A DNA stretch of 64,000 nucleotides, taken from assembly GCF_900176205.1 (NCBI RefSeq), contig NZ_LT859959.1, positions 7,615,001-7,679,000 of the forward strand. Direction: 5' to 3'. Position numbers and translations under genes: made by a program. The stretch comes from Bradyrhizobium sp. ORS 285. GTDB taxonomy: Bacteria > Pseudomonadota > Alphaproteobacteria > Rhizobiales > Xanthobacteraceae. Shown piece after piece: positions 47,452 to 55,173 of this stretch; within the stretch, counting starts at the first letter, position 1, and every line of letters starts with the position of its first letter. The notes below the pieces were generated by a model, which was given only the letters and a program-made list of their open reading frames with translations, was not told the origin of the DNA and did not search any database.

Positions 47452-47587
47452 CCTGCTCCATCGAATGCTGCAGCACCGCATAGCAGTCCGCCGCCGCCAG
47501 CCAGAACGAACGCAGCATGGCGTCGCTGACGCGCTCCGCCGCAGCGAGGCAGTCAAGCTCGGCCTTGCGGTGTCGAAGATGTGTCAT
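47333..47587 (-). CDS. small hypothetical protein, antisense overlap with crp-type gene
   Basis: An 84-residue open frame from ATG 47587 with a strong GAGGGACG ribosome site. Residues 1-42 look like genuine protein (HRKAELDCLAAAERVSDAMLRSFWLAAADCYAVL), a charged helical pattern seen in many small Bradyrhizobium proteins. The second half is antisense to the end of the Crp/Fnr gene over 119 bases and has low-complexity, Gly/Arg/Pro-rich composition. The ending may therefore be recent readthrough after loss of an original stop. Confidence 0.45.
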   Translation of the reverse strand: MTHLRHRKAELDCLAAAERVSDAMLRSFWLAAADCYAVLQHSMEQVSPVPAVADTGHQSGGSRDMLRLADHPGREPRPGRDGSG

Positions 47588-47873
47588 CGTCCCTCGGTGG
47601 TTGAAGCCCTGGCGAATTGGCCCATGCGTTCGCCCGTCGCGCGATGCGCTCGTCTTCCGCGTTGCGCGCGGGCTCGACCGGTCGAAACAGCCGCGCGAGG
47701 TCGTCGAGCCAGCGCACAAGGGGTGTCATCTCGTCGGTGTATCAGCGCAGGCGGCCTGCCGTCGGTCATCCAGCCGACCGATGGACGCGAAATCTGACCT
47801 TTGAGCTGGTGCGTCGGGCCTGTGTGTCCCGCGCTGGCGTTTACGACGGATCGGTCGGCCACTATGGTCGGGC

Positions 47874-48533
47874 ATGTCCCATTCGGTCCTGCTCGACCTC
47901 GACGGCACCCTGATCGACTCGCAGCCCGGTATCGCCGCGAGCACGGCGGCGGCGCTGCGTGCCCTCGGGCACACGCCGGACGACACGCTCGACATTGCAA
48001 GCGTCATCGGACCGCCGCTGCAGGACATGCTGCGTATCATCCTGCAGCGCTATGACGATGATCGGGTCGATGAAGCCGTGATCGCCTATCGCGAGCACTA
48101 TGGCGCGGAAGGTCTGTTCGCCAGCACGCTCTATCCCGGCATCCGCGAGGCATTGCAGGAGATGCACGGCGCCGGACGACGGCTCTATCTGGCGACATCC
48201 AAACGCGAGCTGTTCGCGCGCCGCATCCTGGAGCATCTCGGGCTGGACTCGTTGTTCACGGCCATTCATGGCTCGGTGCCGTCAGGCGCGTTGGACCATA
48301 AGCCCGAGCTGCTCGCGCATATTCTCACGGAACGGAATATCGCTGCGCGCGACGGTCTGATGGTCGGTGATCGCCGTCACGACATTGCCGGCGCGCATGC
48401 GGTGGGCATGCGCAGCCTCGGCGTGCTCTGGGGCTATGGCGGCCGCGATGAGTTGGAGACGGCCGGCGCGGACCGCGTGGTGGAAAGTCCCTTTGATCTT
48501 GCACGCACGGTTGCGTCGATGCTGACCCAATAG
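47874..48533 (+). CDS. HAD hydrolase, phosphoglycolate phosphatase-like
   Basis: A 219-residue protein with HAD motifs LLDLDGTLIDSQ (two Asp), LYLATSKRELFA (Ser/Thr), DHKPELL (Lys) and MVGDRRHDIAGAH (Asp pair). A helical cap (about 17-85) is present. It resembles Gph and PpaX-type phosphatases; 5'-nucleotidase activity is also possible. It is separate from the HAD gene at 25962. Confidence 0.87.
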   Translation: MSHSVLLDLDGTLIDSQPGIAASTAAALRALGHTPDDTLDIASVIGPPLQDMLRIILQRYDDDRVDEAVIAYREHYGAEGLFASTLYPGIREALQEMHGAGRRLYLATSKRELFARRILEHLGLDSLFTAIHGSVPSGALDHKPELLAHILTERNIAARDGLMVGDRRHDIAGAHAVGMRSLGVLWGYGGRDELETAGADRVVESPFDLARTVASMLTQ

Positions 48534-48632
48534 CTCGCGGCCGGACGCTGTCGGCGGGTGCCAATCTTGCGCCGGAACTCAAAAGCCGCGAAGATCGCGA
48601 CCAAACAATTTCAGGGCAGGAAGTCCACGCAC

Positions 48633-49310
48633 ATGGAATTCGACGACGTCATCCTCGGACGCCGCAGCATTCGCGGCTACAAGCCTGATCCGGTGCCGCG
48701 CGCGCTGATCGAGGAAATCATACAACTCGCGATGCGCGCGCCGTCGTCGATGAACAGCCAGCCCTGGAATTTCTACGTCATCACCGGCGAGCCGCTCAAC
48801 CGCATCCGCGCCGGCAACACCGAGCGCATGGTCGCCGGCGTCCCGCAATCGCGCGAATTCCGCATCGGCGAGCCGTTCGCAGGCCATCATCGCGAGCGCC
48901 AGGTGCAGGTCGCCAAGCAATTGTTCTCCGCCATGGGCATCGCGCGCGAGGACAAGGACAAGCGCCAGGATTGGGTGCTGCGCGGCTTCCGCCAGTTCGA
49001 CGCCCCGGTCTGCATCATCGTCACTTACGACCGCGTCCTCGCCGGCAGCGACGACACGCCGTTCGATTGCGGTGCGGTCACCAACGCGCTGGTCAACGCC
49101 GCCTGGTCTCGCGGCCTCGGCGCCGTCATCAACAGCCAGGGCATCATGCAGTCGCCCGTCGTCCGCGAGCACGCCGGCATCGCCGCCGACCAGGTCATCA
49201 TGAAGAGCATCGCGCTCGGCTGGCCGGATCATGATTTCCCGGCGAATGCCGTGATCTCGGAACGCAAGTCGGTGAAGGACGCGACGGTGTTCGTGGGGTT
49301 CGACGAGTAG
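48633..49310 (+). CDS. nitroreductase family oxidoreductase
   Basis: A 225-residue FMN-dependent flavoprotein. ATG 48633 is preceded by GGGCAGGAAG. FMN-binding landmarks are RRSIRGYKPDPVP, MRAPSSMNSQPWNFYVI and the late GLGAVINSQG. The family reduces nitro groups, quinones or acts in related chemistry, usually as a homodimer. The gene is followed by a repeat-rich stretch of 554 bases. Confidence 0.9.
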   Translation: MEFDDVILGRRSIRGYKPDPVPRALIEEIIQLAMRAPSSMNSQPWNFYVITGEPLNRIRAGNTERMVAGVPQSREFRIGEPFAGHHRERQVQVAKQLFSAMGIAREDKDKRQDWVLRGFRQFDAPVCIIVTYDRVLAGSDDTPFDCGAVTNALVNAAWSRGLGAVINSQGIMQSPVVREHAGIAADQVIMKSIALGWPDHDFPANAVISERKSVKDATVFVGFDE

Positions 49311-49326
49311 TTCAGGCGCGCGAACT

Positions 49327-49461
49327 GTAGGGTGGGCAAAGCAGCCGCCGCCAGGCGGCCGCGTGCCCACCGTCGCTCAGCGCATGCTGTAGAAAGACGG
49401 TGGCACGGCGCCACCAAGAGCTCGTCCTTCGGAGGCAGCGTGGGTCCGCCTTTGCCCACCC
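49327..49461. repeat. GGGTGGGCAAAG terminal-inverted-repeat element, copy 1
   Basis: GGGTGGGCAAAG (49330-49341) and CTTTGCCCACCC (49450-49461) are perfect 12-bp inverted ends around about 108 bases with further small palindromes. A second copy with similar ends is at 63752-63881. Both begin next to the TAG stop of a preceding gene. There is no coding sequence inside. The remainder of the 554-base gap (49462-49864) holds a GACCGCGGCGAGCCGCGGGC hairpin near 49830, but no gene. Confidence 0.75.
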
Positions 49462-49599
49462 TTATATGGGGTCTTGTGAGTCAAGGCTCTATGATAGGTT
49501 CGGGGCTGCTTTCGTTCGTATCCTTGAGGCGGACTGGTGGGTGGAGCAAAGCCGACGGCCGCGCGCTCTCCATATAGCGCTGTAGCGGACGGCGGCTTT

Positions 49600-51240
49600 G
49601 CGGTTGGCATGGCGATGCCGGCCTGGGTATCGGGGGTCTACGGTCGAGGACTGGCTTCGAAGATCCTGCAGCTTGTCCGCTGCATCACCTCATATCCGGT
49701 CGGATGATGACGGCATCCGAGCCCATGTTCCGCATGCTTGCGGCGAGAAGCCAGGAGGATGAGACCTATCTACAAGACGGCTGGTGGTACAGCCCTAGGG
49801 TGGCACGGTCATCATCCATCCTCGCAAGACCGCGGCGAGCCGCGGGCCTGATCGCAAATCCGCTTTAGGCCTTCATCAGCGCGTCCTCAGGCACCAGGCC
49901 GGTCTCGAGATAGCGCCACAGCGCCACGATGAGCTTGCGCGCCAGGGCCACGATTGCGATGCGCCTGGCACGCTTGCCGGCGTTGAGCGTGCGGGCCCTG
50001 AACCATCGGCTGAGCGCGCTGTCCGGCTGATGAAGGATCCAGAGCCAGGTCAGCTCGATCGCCTTCTGACGGACGTGCGGATTGCCCGCCTTGCTGATGC
50101 CCTGCTCGCGATCGATGCCGCCGCTCTTCCATGGGCTCGGCGTCAGGCCGCAATAGCTCGCGACCTCGCGCCGGTTGCGGAACTCCTTGTAGAACAGCTC
50201 GCCGGCCAGGGTGGTGGCAAACGCCGGTCCGACACCCTTGAGCCGCTGCAGCTGCTCCCGCCGCGTGGCCATTCTCGCGGGAACGGCAGAGGCCTGCGTC
50301 GTATCCTGGCTCTGCTCCAACGCCGCGAGCTGCTCGCGCACCAGCATCAGACGCGCGTGCTCGCGCTTGACCTCGGCCATGACATGGGGCGGCAGCGGCT
50401 GGTCCTGCCAGTCACGCTGTTGCTCCAGCCAGGTGAGCCAGTTGCGGCGGCGCGGGTTGCCGACCTGAAGCCCGGACAGCCGCAGCAGCGCCTTGATCCG
50501 GTTGGTATGGGCAGTCTGCTCGGTGACCAATCGGTCGCGCTCGCGGCTGATCCGCCGGGCGTCCTCCTGCTCGACTGTCGGCACCCGGACGATCCGGACT
50601 ACCCGCGGCTCTCCGCGCAAAAGGGCCATCAGCGTCCGCAGCAGCAACTCGCCGTCGATCCGGTCGGTCTTCGCCCGCCGCGCCCGCTGCTCGACCGCGA
50701 TGCTGGCCGGGTCGAACACCAGATTGTCGATCCCAGCCGCCACCAGCAGCCGGTGCAGCCAGAAGCCGTCATAGCCGGCCTCGTAGCAACTCGCCACGCG
50801 CGGCTCCGATCCGAGCTTCTGCGCCGCTCGGACCCGGATCTTGGCGATCAACGCTAGCAGCCCGGCGTGATCGCCGCCCTCCAGCTTGTAGCGCGACATG
50901 CGCCCCTGATCGGGACTGTGCACCGTGATCAGCCAGGTCTTCTGACTGAGTTCAATCGCAGCGAAAATTGTGCCAATGTTTGCCGCGGTGGGCGCGCCAA
51001 AAGTCAATATCTGCATCTGACTCTCCGAGGGTTCGAGTGTGGAAACCCAAACCTATCGGAAGGGCTCGCTCACCGCTCCCCCATGGAATCTACGAGTTCG
51101 AGCATCAGCCGTGCGCGCCGCACCTGCAGAACGTATCGCTCAATGAGCGGCTGTTGCTTGATTTCGCCAACGCCAATGTGTTGTCTGTTTTTCAGAAATT
51201 CGCTATTGCCATTTTCCCGAAATCATGATTTACTCCCGCG
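49600..51240 (-). mobile_element. IS110-family insertion sequence, ends not defined
   Basis: The element must include the transposase gene (49865-51016) and non-coding flanks on both sides. IS110 elements lack long terminal inverted repeats, so the borders cannot be read from one copy; the limits given are rough. The flank beyond the transposase start (51017-51240) shows small stem-loops, including a perfect 12-bp palindrome AAATCATGATTT at 51220-51231. It lies inside a repeat-rich gap between a nitroreductase gene and purC. Confidence 0.4.
49865..51016 (-). CDS. IS110-family transposase
   Basis: A 383-residue transposase. The N-terminal RuvC-like DEDD domain (about 10-165) starts AAIELSQKTWL, with Glu in place of the usual first Asp as in one subgroup, and has RRAKTDRIDGELLLR near residue 115. 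A helical middle follows. The C-terminal Transposase_20 domain (about 265-350) has LKGVGPAFATTLAGE and YCGLTPSPWKSGGIDREQGISKAGN with the catalytic Ser. No frameshift or premature stop is seen, so it looks intact. IS110 enzymes act with a structured guide RNA from the element end. Confidence 0.93.
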   Translation of the reverse strand: MQILTFGAPTAANIGTIFAAIELSQKTWLITVHSPDQGRMSRYKLEGGDHAGLLALIAKIRVRAAQKLGSEPRVASCYEAGYDGFWLHRLLVAAGIDNLVFDPASIAVEQRARRAKTDRIDGELLLRTLMALLRGEPRVVRIVRVPTVEQEDARRISRERDRLVTEQTAHTNRIKALLRLSGLQVGNPRRRNWLTWLEQQRDWQDQPLPPHVMAEVKREHARLMLVREQLAALEQSQDTTQASAVPARMATRREQLQRLKGVGPAFATTLAGELFYKEFRNRREVASYCGLTPSPWKSGGIDREQGISKAGNPHVRQKAIELTWLWILHQPDSALSRWFRARTLNAGKRARRIAIVALARKLIVALWRYLETGLVPEDALMKA

Positions 51241-51354
51241 CATCCCGTCCTCATGCAGAGGGCGTACGCGTCGTCACGATACGTAGAGGCGGGGAGCGGT
51301 GGCCGCGGGTTTGTCAGGTGCTTTGCGCTGGACGATTGACTGCTCGCGGACGTT

Positions 51355-51613
51355 CAAGCCGTGTGGTCCTGGCGCCCCGATGCTGGCGCCAAGTCGGTGC
51401 GACATGATCCTGACAGGACGTGGCGCGCTGGCGACGGGGCAAGACAGCCCGGTCCCCGGGGAGAGTACGGAGCAGACGTTAAACCCATCGCGCAGGGAGG
51501 GCCGGGATGTCTCGGCTGAACCTGTGGTGACCGCCGCGTGCATTTCTTTTCGCACGCGGGCCATGGGAGCAGCCAGCTCCCGGCCTTCCCTGCGCCCTCG
51601 GCATTTTTGAGGG
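51355..51613. repeat. dispersed structured repeat, copy 1
   Basis: About 260 bases similar to the inverse complement of 60794-61035. The core has 17-base arms (51490-51506 with 51579-51595, one G-U) enclosing an inner stem CCGCGTGC/GCACGCGG (51534-51541 with 51552-51559) and the conserved CCTGTGGTGAC and GGGCCATGGG. It ends in CCCTC-N9-GAGGG. The upstream part (from about 51355) also matches the other copy. The open frames inside change frame between copies, so it is not coding. Confidence 0.8.
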
Positions 51614-51694
51614 TTTTGGTGACATCAACTCGGGCGCGATAGCGCTGCGGGCGATTCGGTTTGTCTGTGTTCATCATGACGATCTCGCCGAGCC

Positions 51695-51874
51695 GACCCC
51701 CACCCCCGATCCCTCCCCGCAAGGGGGAGGGGAAGAGAGAGCGAGCCTCTTGCCACATGATGTCGCGCAAAGCGGCCAAAGGAGCTTGGATCGGACCACG
51801 AGCTTGGATTGGACGAAGAAAGCGGCCCAGGATTGGCCCCTCCCCCTTGCGGGGAGGGGTCGGGGGTGGGGGTC
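51695..51874. repeat. 38-bp inverted repeat element
   Basis: 51695-51732 and 51837-51874 are inverted copies over 38 bases with one mismatch (start GACCCCCACCCCCG). They enclose 104 bases with short direct repeats (AGCTTGGAT and AAAGCGGCC, twice each). There is no coding content. It resembles a small non-autonomous element or a large RNA hairpin, and lies just downstream of purC. Confidence 0.75.
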
Positions 51875-51955
51875 CACGAGAATACTGCCGATGATGCGCT
51901 ACGGCATTACATCTCAAACCCAAGCGGAAAGCCTCAACGCATGAGCCTGCGTTCT

Positions 51956-52870
51956 TCAGACCTTCAACTCGCTACCCGTCACCCGCCGGAACGCCTCGAG
52001 ATAGCGCTGGCTGGTCGCATCGACCACGCTTCGAGGCAATGGCGGGGGCGGGGCTTCGCCGTTCCAGCGGCCGGCCTTGCGCTCGGAATCGAGATAGTCG
52101 CGCAGCGGCTGCTTGTCGAAGCTCGGCTGCGGCTGGCCCGGCTGATAGGCATCGACGGCCCAGAAACGCGAACTGTCCGGCGTCATCACCTCGTCGATCA
52201 GGATGATGTGGCCATCCTTGTCGCGGCCGAACTCGAACTTGGTGTCGGCGATGATGATGCCCTGCTCGCGCGCGAGCTCTTCGCCGAGCGTGTAGACCGC
52301 GCGCGTCATGCTCTCCAATGTGTACGCCGTGTCGTCACCGACCACCTCGCGCATCCGCGCGATGGTGATGTTCTCGTCATGGCCGGTCTCGGCCTTGGTT
52401 GCCGGGCTGAAGATCGCGGGCTCGAGCTTCTGGCTCTCGACGAGGCCTGCGGGCAACTGCTCGCCGGCGAGCGTGCCGCTTGCCGCGTATTCCTTCCAGG
52501 CCGAGCCGGAGAGATAGCCGCGGATCACGCATTCGATCGGAAACACCGTGGTGCGCTTGCACAGCATCGCGCGTCCCAGAATCTCCTCGCGATGTGGTGC
52601 GAGGGCCGGCACCTCGGCGATGATCGCATCGGTATCAGCCGAGATCATGTGGTGATGCACGACGCCTTCGAGCGCGTTGAACCAGTAGGCCGAGATCTGC
52701 GTCAGCACCGCGCCCTTCATCGGGATGGTCTCGTTCATCACGACGTCGAAGGCCGAGATGCGGTCGGTGGTCAAGAGCAGCACGCGGTCGTCGCCGACGG
52801 CATAGATGTCGCGGACCTTGCCGCGGCCGATCTTCGGGAGCGGCAGATTGCTGGCGAGAAGCGTGGTCAT
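51956..52870 (-). CDS. purC: phosphoribosylaminoimidazolesuccinocarboxamide synthase
   Basis: A 304-residue SAICAR synthetase of the longer type. Typical segments are [29 protein letters not shown] (phosphate loop and start), [24 protein letters not shown] CAIR-binding region and the late [14 protein letters not shown]. It joins CAIR and aspartate in purine synthesis. Other pur genes are not in view. Confidence 0.95.
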   Translation of the reverse strand: MTTLLASNLPLPKIGRGKVRDIYAVGDDRVLLLTTDRISAFDVVMNETIPMKGAVLTQISAYWFNALEGVVHHHMISADTDAIIAEVPALAPHREEILGRAMLCKRTTVFPIECVIRGYLSGSAWKEYAASGTLAGEQLPAGLVESQKLEPAIFSPATKAETGHDENITIARMREVVGDDTAYTLESMTRAVYTLGEELAREQGIIIADTKFEFGRDKDGHIILIDEVMTPDSSRFWAVDAYQPGQPQPSFDKQPLRDYLDSERKAGRWNGEAPPPPLPRSVVDATSQRYLEAFRRVTGSELKV

Positions 52871-52909
52871 GGTTCAGTGCCTTCGAAAGAGAACGTCGCT
52901 CCCCATAGC

Positions 52910-53827
52910 CTATTCCGGCAGCGGAATGAACTCGTGCTCCTGCGGAACGGCGGCGAAGCGGCCGGTTTTCCAGTCCTGCTTGGCCTGCTCGATGCGCTCC
53001 TTGCTGGAGGAGACGAAATTCCACCAGACGTGGCGCGGCCCCTCCAGCGCATCGCCGCCGAGGAACATCATCCGGGTCGGCTTGATCGTGCGGACGCTGA
53101 TCGCGTCGCCCGGGCGGAAGATCAAAAGCCGCGGGCCCTCGTGGCGCTCGCGGGCGATCTCGATCTCGCCGTCGACGATGTAGATCGCCCGCTCCTCGTG
53201 ATCGGGATCGAGCGGCACCACCGTGCCGGCCTGCGCGGTCACCTCGACATAGAACCATGGCGAGACCATCGTCACCGGCGAGGCCTTTCCGAACGCCTTG
53301 CCGGCGATCACGCGGGCAGAGAAGCCGGTGTCGCTGACGGTCGGCAGCGCGCCCGCCGCATAATGCTGGAAGCTCGGCGCGATCTCTTCGGATTCGACGG
53401 GCAGCGCGATCCAGCTCTGCAGGCCGAGCATCTGCTGGCCGTTCTGCCGCTGCAGATCCGGCGTGCGTTCGGAATGCGCGATGCCGCGGCCGGCGGTCAT
53501 CAGGTTCATCGCGCCCGGCTGGATCTCCTGGACGTTGCCCTCGCTGTCGCGATGCATGATGGCGCCGTCGAACAGATAGGTGACGGTGGCCAGGCCGATA
53601 TGCGGATGCGGCCGCACGTCCATGCCCTTGCCGGAGACGAACTGCACCGGGCCGAAATGATCGAAGAAGATGAACGGCCCGACCATCTGCCTGCGCCCAT
53701 GCGGCAGCGCGCGGCGCACGGCAAAACCGTCGCCGAGATCGCGGGTCCGCGGCACGATGACGTGCTCCAGCGCATCGCAGGAGGTGGGATCGCCGAATTC
53801 GGGATCGATCGAAGGCTGCCAGCTCAT
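52910..53827 (-). CDS. pirin family protein
   Basis: A 305-residue bicupin. The metal-binding motif HPHIGLATVTYLFDGAIMHRD near residue 72, followed by AGRGIAHSERTP, supplies the His, His, His, Glu ligands of pirin. A second cupin domain follows (about 190-290). Bacterial pirins include quercetinases and regulators of central metabolism; the role here is open. It lies 39 bases before purC on the same strand. Confidence 0.9.
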   Translation of the reverse strand: MSWQPSIDPEFGDPTSCDALEHVIVPRTRDLGDGFAVRRALPHGRRQMVGPFIFFDHFGPVQFVSGKGMDVRPHPHIGLATVTYLFDGAIMHRDSEGNVQEIQPGAMNLMTAGRGIAHSERTPDLQRQNGQQMLGLQSWIALPVESEEIAPSFQHYAAGALPTVSDTGFSARVIAGKAFGKASPVTMVSPWFYVEVTAQAGTVVPLDPDHEERAIYIVDGEIEIARERHEGPRLLIFRPGDAISVRTIKPTRMMFLGGDALEGPRHVWWNFVSSSKERIEQAKQDWKTGRFAAVPQEHEFIPLPE

Positions 53828-53964
53828 GGGGCGCTCCTGAGATGTGGACGTCGGAGCTTAGCAGTTTCGCGAAGGCGAGGGCAGGGCATGACGTCGCGAC
53901 ATCCGTGCGATTTGAATGGCGCAACGCTCCGGCCTAGAGTTCCGGCGCCGATCATGGACGTGTG

Positions 53965-55032
53965 ATGATGCCGCTCGAACACCTGGATCTCGCCCTCCGC
54001 GCCGCAGCCATCGCGCTGCTCGCCGTGCTGGCCGTGTCGTTGTGGCGTGATCTCGGCAAGCGGTCGGTCGGCCGGCTCGCAGTCGCGCTGGCGCTGGGCT
54101 CGGCCGCGCATGCGGCGACGTTCAACATCGGCGGTTCCGCCGCGCCATCGCTCGCGAGCGCGCCGCTGATCGCGCTGGCGACGGCTGACATCGTCGTGCT
54201 CTGGCTGTTCTGCCGCGCGCTGTTCGATGACGGATTCGCGCCGCGATGGCGGCACGGCCTGATCTGGCTTGCGGTGTTCGGTTTCAGCCTGATCAGCTGC
54301 CTCGTGCTCGGGCCGGCGGAGCATGCGCGGATCGTCATCGTCGCCAACAATCTGCTGGCGCTCGCCATCGTCGGGCTGACCCTGGCGCAGACGATCCGTT
54401 CCTGGTCGGCCGATCTGGTCGAGGGCCGACGGCGCGTCCGCGCCTTCGTCGTGATTGCGGCGCTGTGTTACGGCGGCGTCAACGCGCTGCTGCAGATGTT
54501 CGCGGCCGGTCATGGCCCGTCGGAGCTCGCCAACGTTGTCAACGCGGCGATGTTCTTGGCGGTCGTCGGCGCCGTCGCACTGATGCTGCTGAAGGTCGGT
54601 GCTTCCGATGTGTTCGCTCCCGAGGCTCCGCATGATTCGGTGAGCGTGCCCGAGCCAGTTGCGGCGGCCCCGCCTGCCGGCAACCGCAAGCTGGTCGACG
54701 CGCTGCTGCGGCTGATGGCCGACGAGCGGATCTACCGCCAGGAGAACGTCACCATCGGCATGCTGGCGACCAGGCTCTCCATTCCCGAATACCGGCTGCG
54801 GCGGCTGATCAATGGCGAACTCGGCTACCGCAACTTCAACACCTTCCTGAACAACCACCGCATCGAGGAAGCCAAGGCCGCGCTCGCCGATCCCGCCCAG
54901 GCCGAGGTGCCGGTGATCACCATCGCGATGGACGCCGGCTTCCAGTCGCTCGGCCCCTTCAACCGCGCCTTCAAGGCGGCGACGGGCGTGACACCGACCG
55001 AGTTCCGGCGCATGAGGCTGGCCGCGGCGTGA
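53965..55032 (+). CDS. membrane-anchored AraC-family regulator
   Basis: About 355 residues from ATG 53965 (a GTG at 53962 and a second ATG at 53968 are alternatives). Six or seven hydrophobic segments fill residues 8-215, followed by a Pro/Ala linker and an AraC DNA-binding domain (about 250-355; ENVTIGMLATRLSIPEYRLRRLI, then FNTFLNNHRIEEAK and VPVITIAMDAGFQSLGPFNRAFKAATGVTPTEFRR). The membrane part suggests sensing at the inner membrane. It is followed by a serine hydrolase gene, a possible target. Confidence 0.88.
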   Translation: MMPLEHLDLALRAAAIALLAVLAVSLWRDLGKRSVGRLAVALALGSAAHAATFNIGGSAAPSLASAPLIALATADIVVLWLFCRALFDDGFAPRWRHGLIWLAVFGFSLISCLVLGPAEHARIVIVANNLLALAIVGLTLAQTIRSWSADLVEGRRRVRAFVVIAALCYGGVNALLQMFAAGHGPSELANVVNAAMFLAVVGAVALMLLKVGASDVFAPEAPHDSVSVPEPVAAAPPAGNRKLVDALLRLMADERIYRQENVTIGMLATRLSIPEYRLRRLINGELGYRNFNTFLNNHRIEEAKAALADPAQAEVPVITIAMDAGFQSLGPFNRAFKAATGVTPTEFRRMRLAAA

Positions 55033-55173
55033 TGTGTCGAGCGCTGACATCAAAGGCGAATTTCGAAATCGGCGAGGTCGCGGCCGGTTTCGGCGGTTGC
55101 GCGTTTCGAAATCGGCGAGCCGCGCGAGGGCCGTTGCGGCGTGGTCCGGCAGGTCCATCTGCCGGAGCTTCCC

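Noticed and set aside
50968..51228. An 86-codon frame next to the IS110 transposase
   Set aside because: It overlaps the transposase start and the element's non-coding flank. Both strands give equally protein-like text there, so neither is convincing.
51299..51610. A 103-codon plus-strand frame inside repeat copy 1
   Set aside because: It shares a short peptide with copy 2, but the frames diverge by one base after the inner stem, so selection on protein is unlikely.
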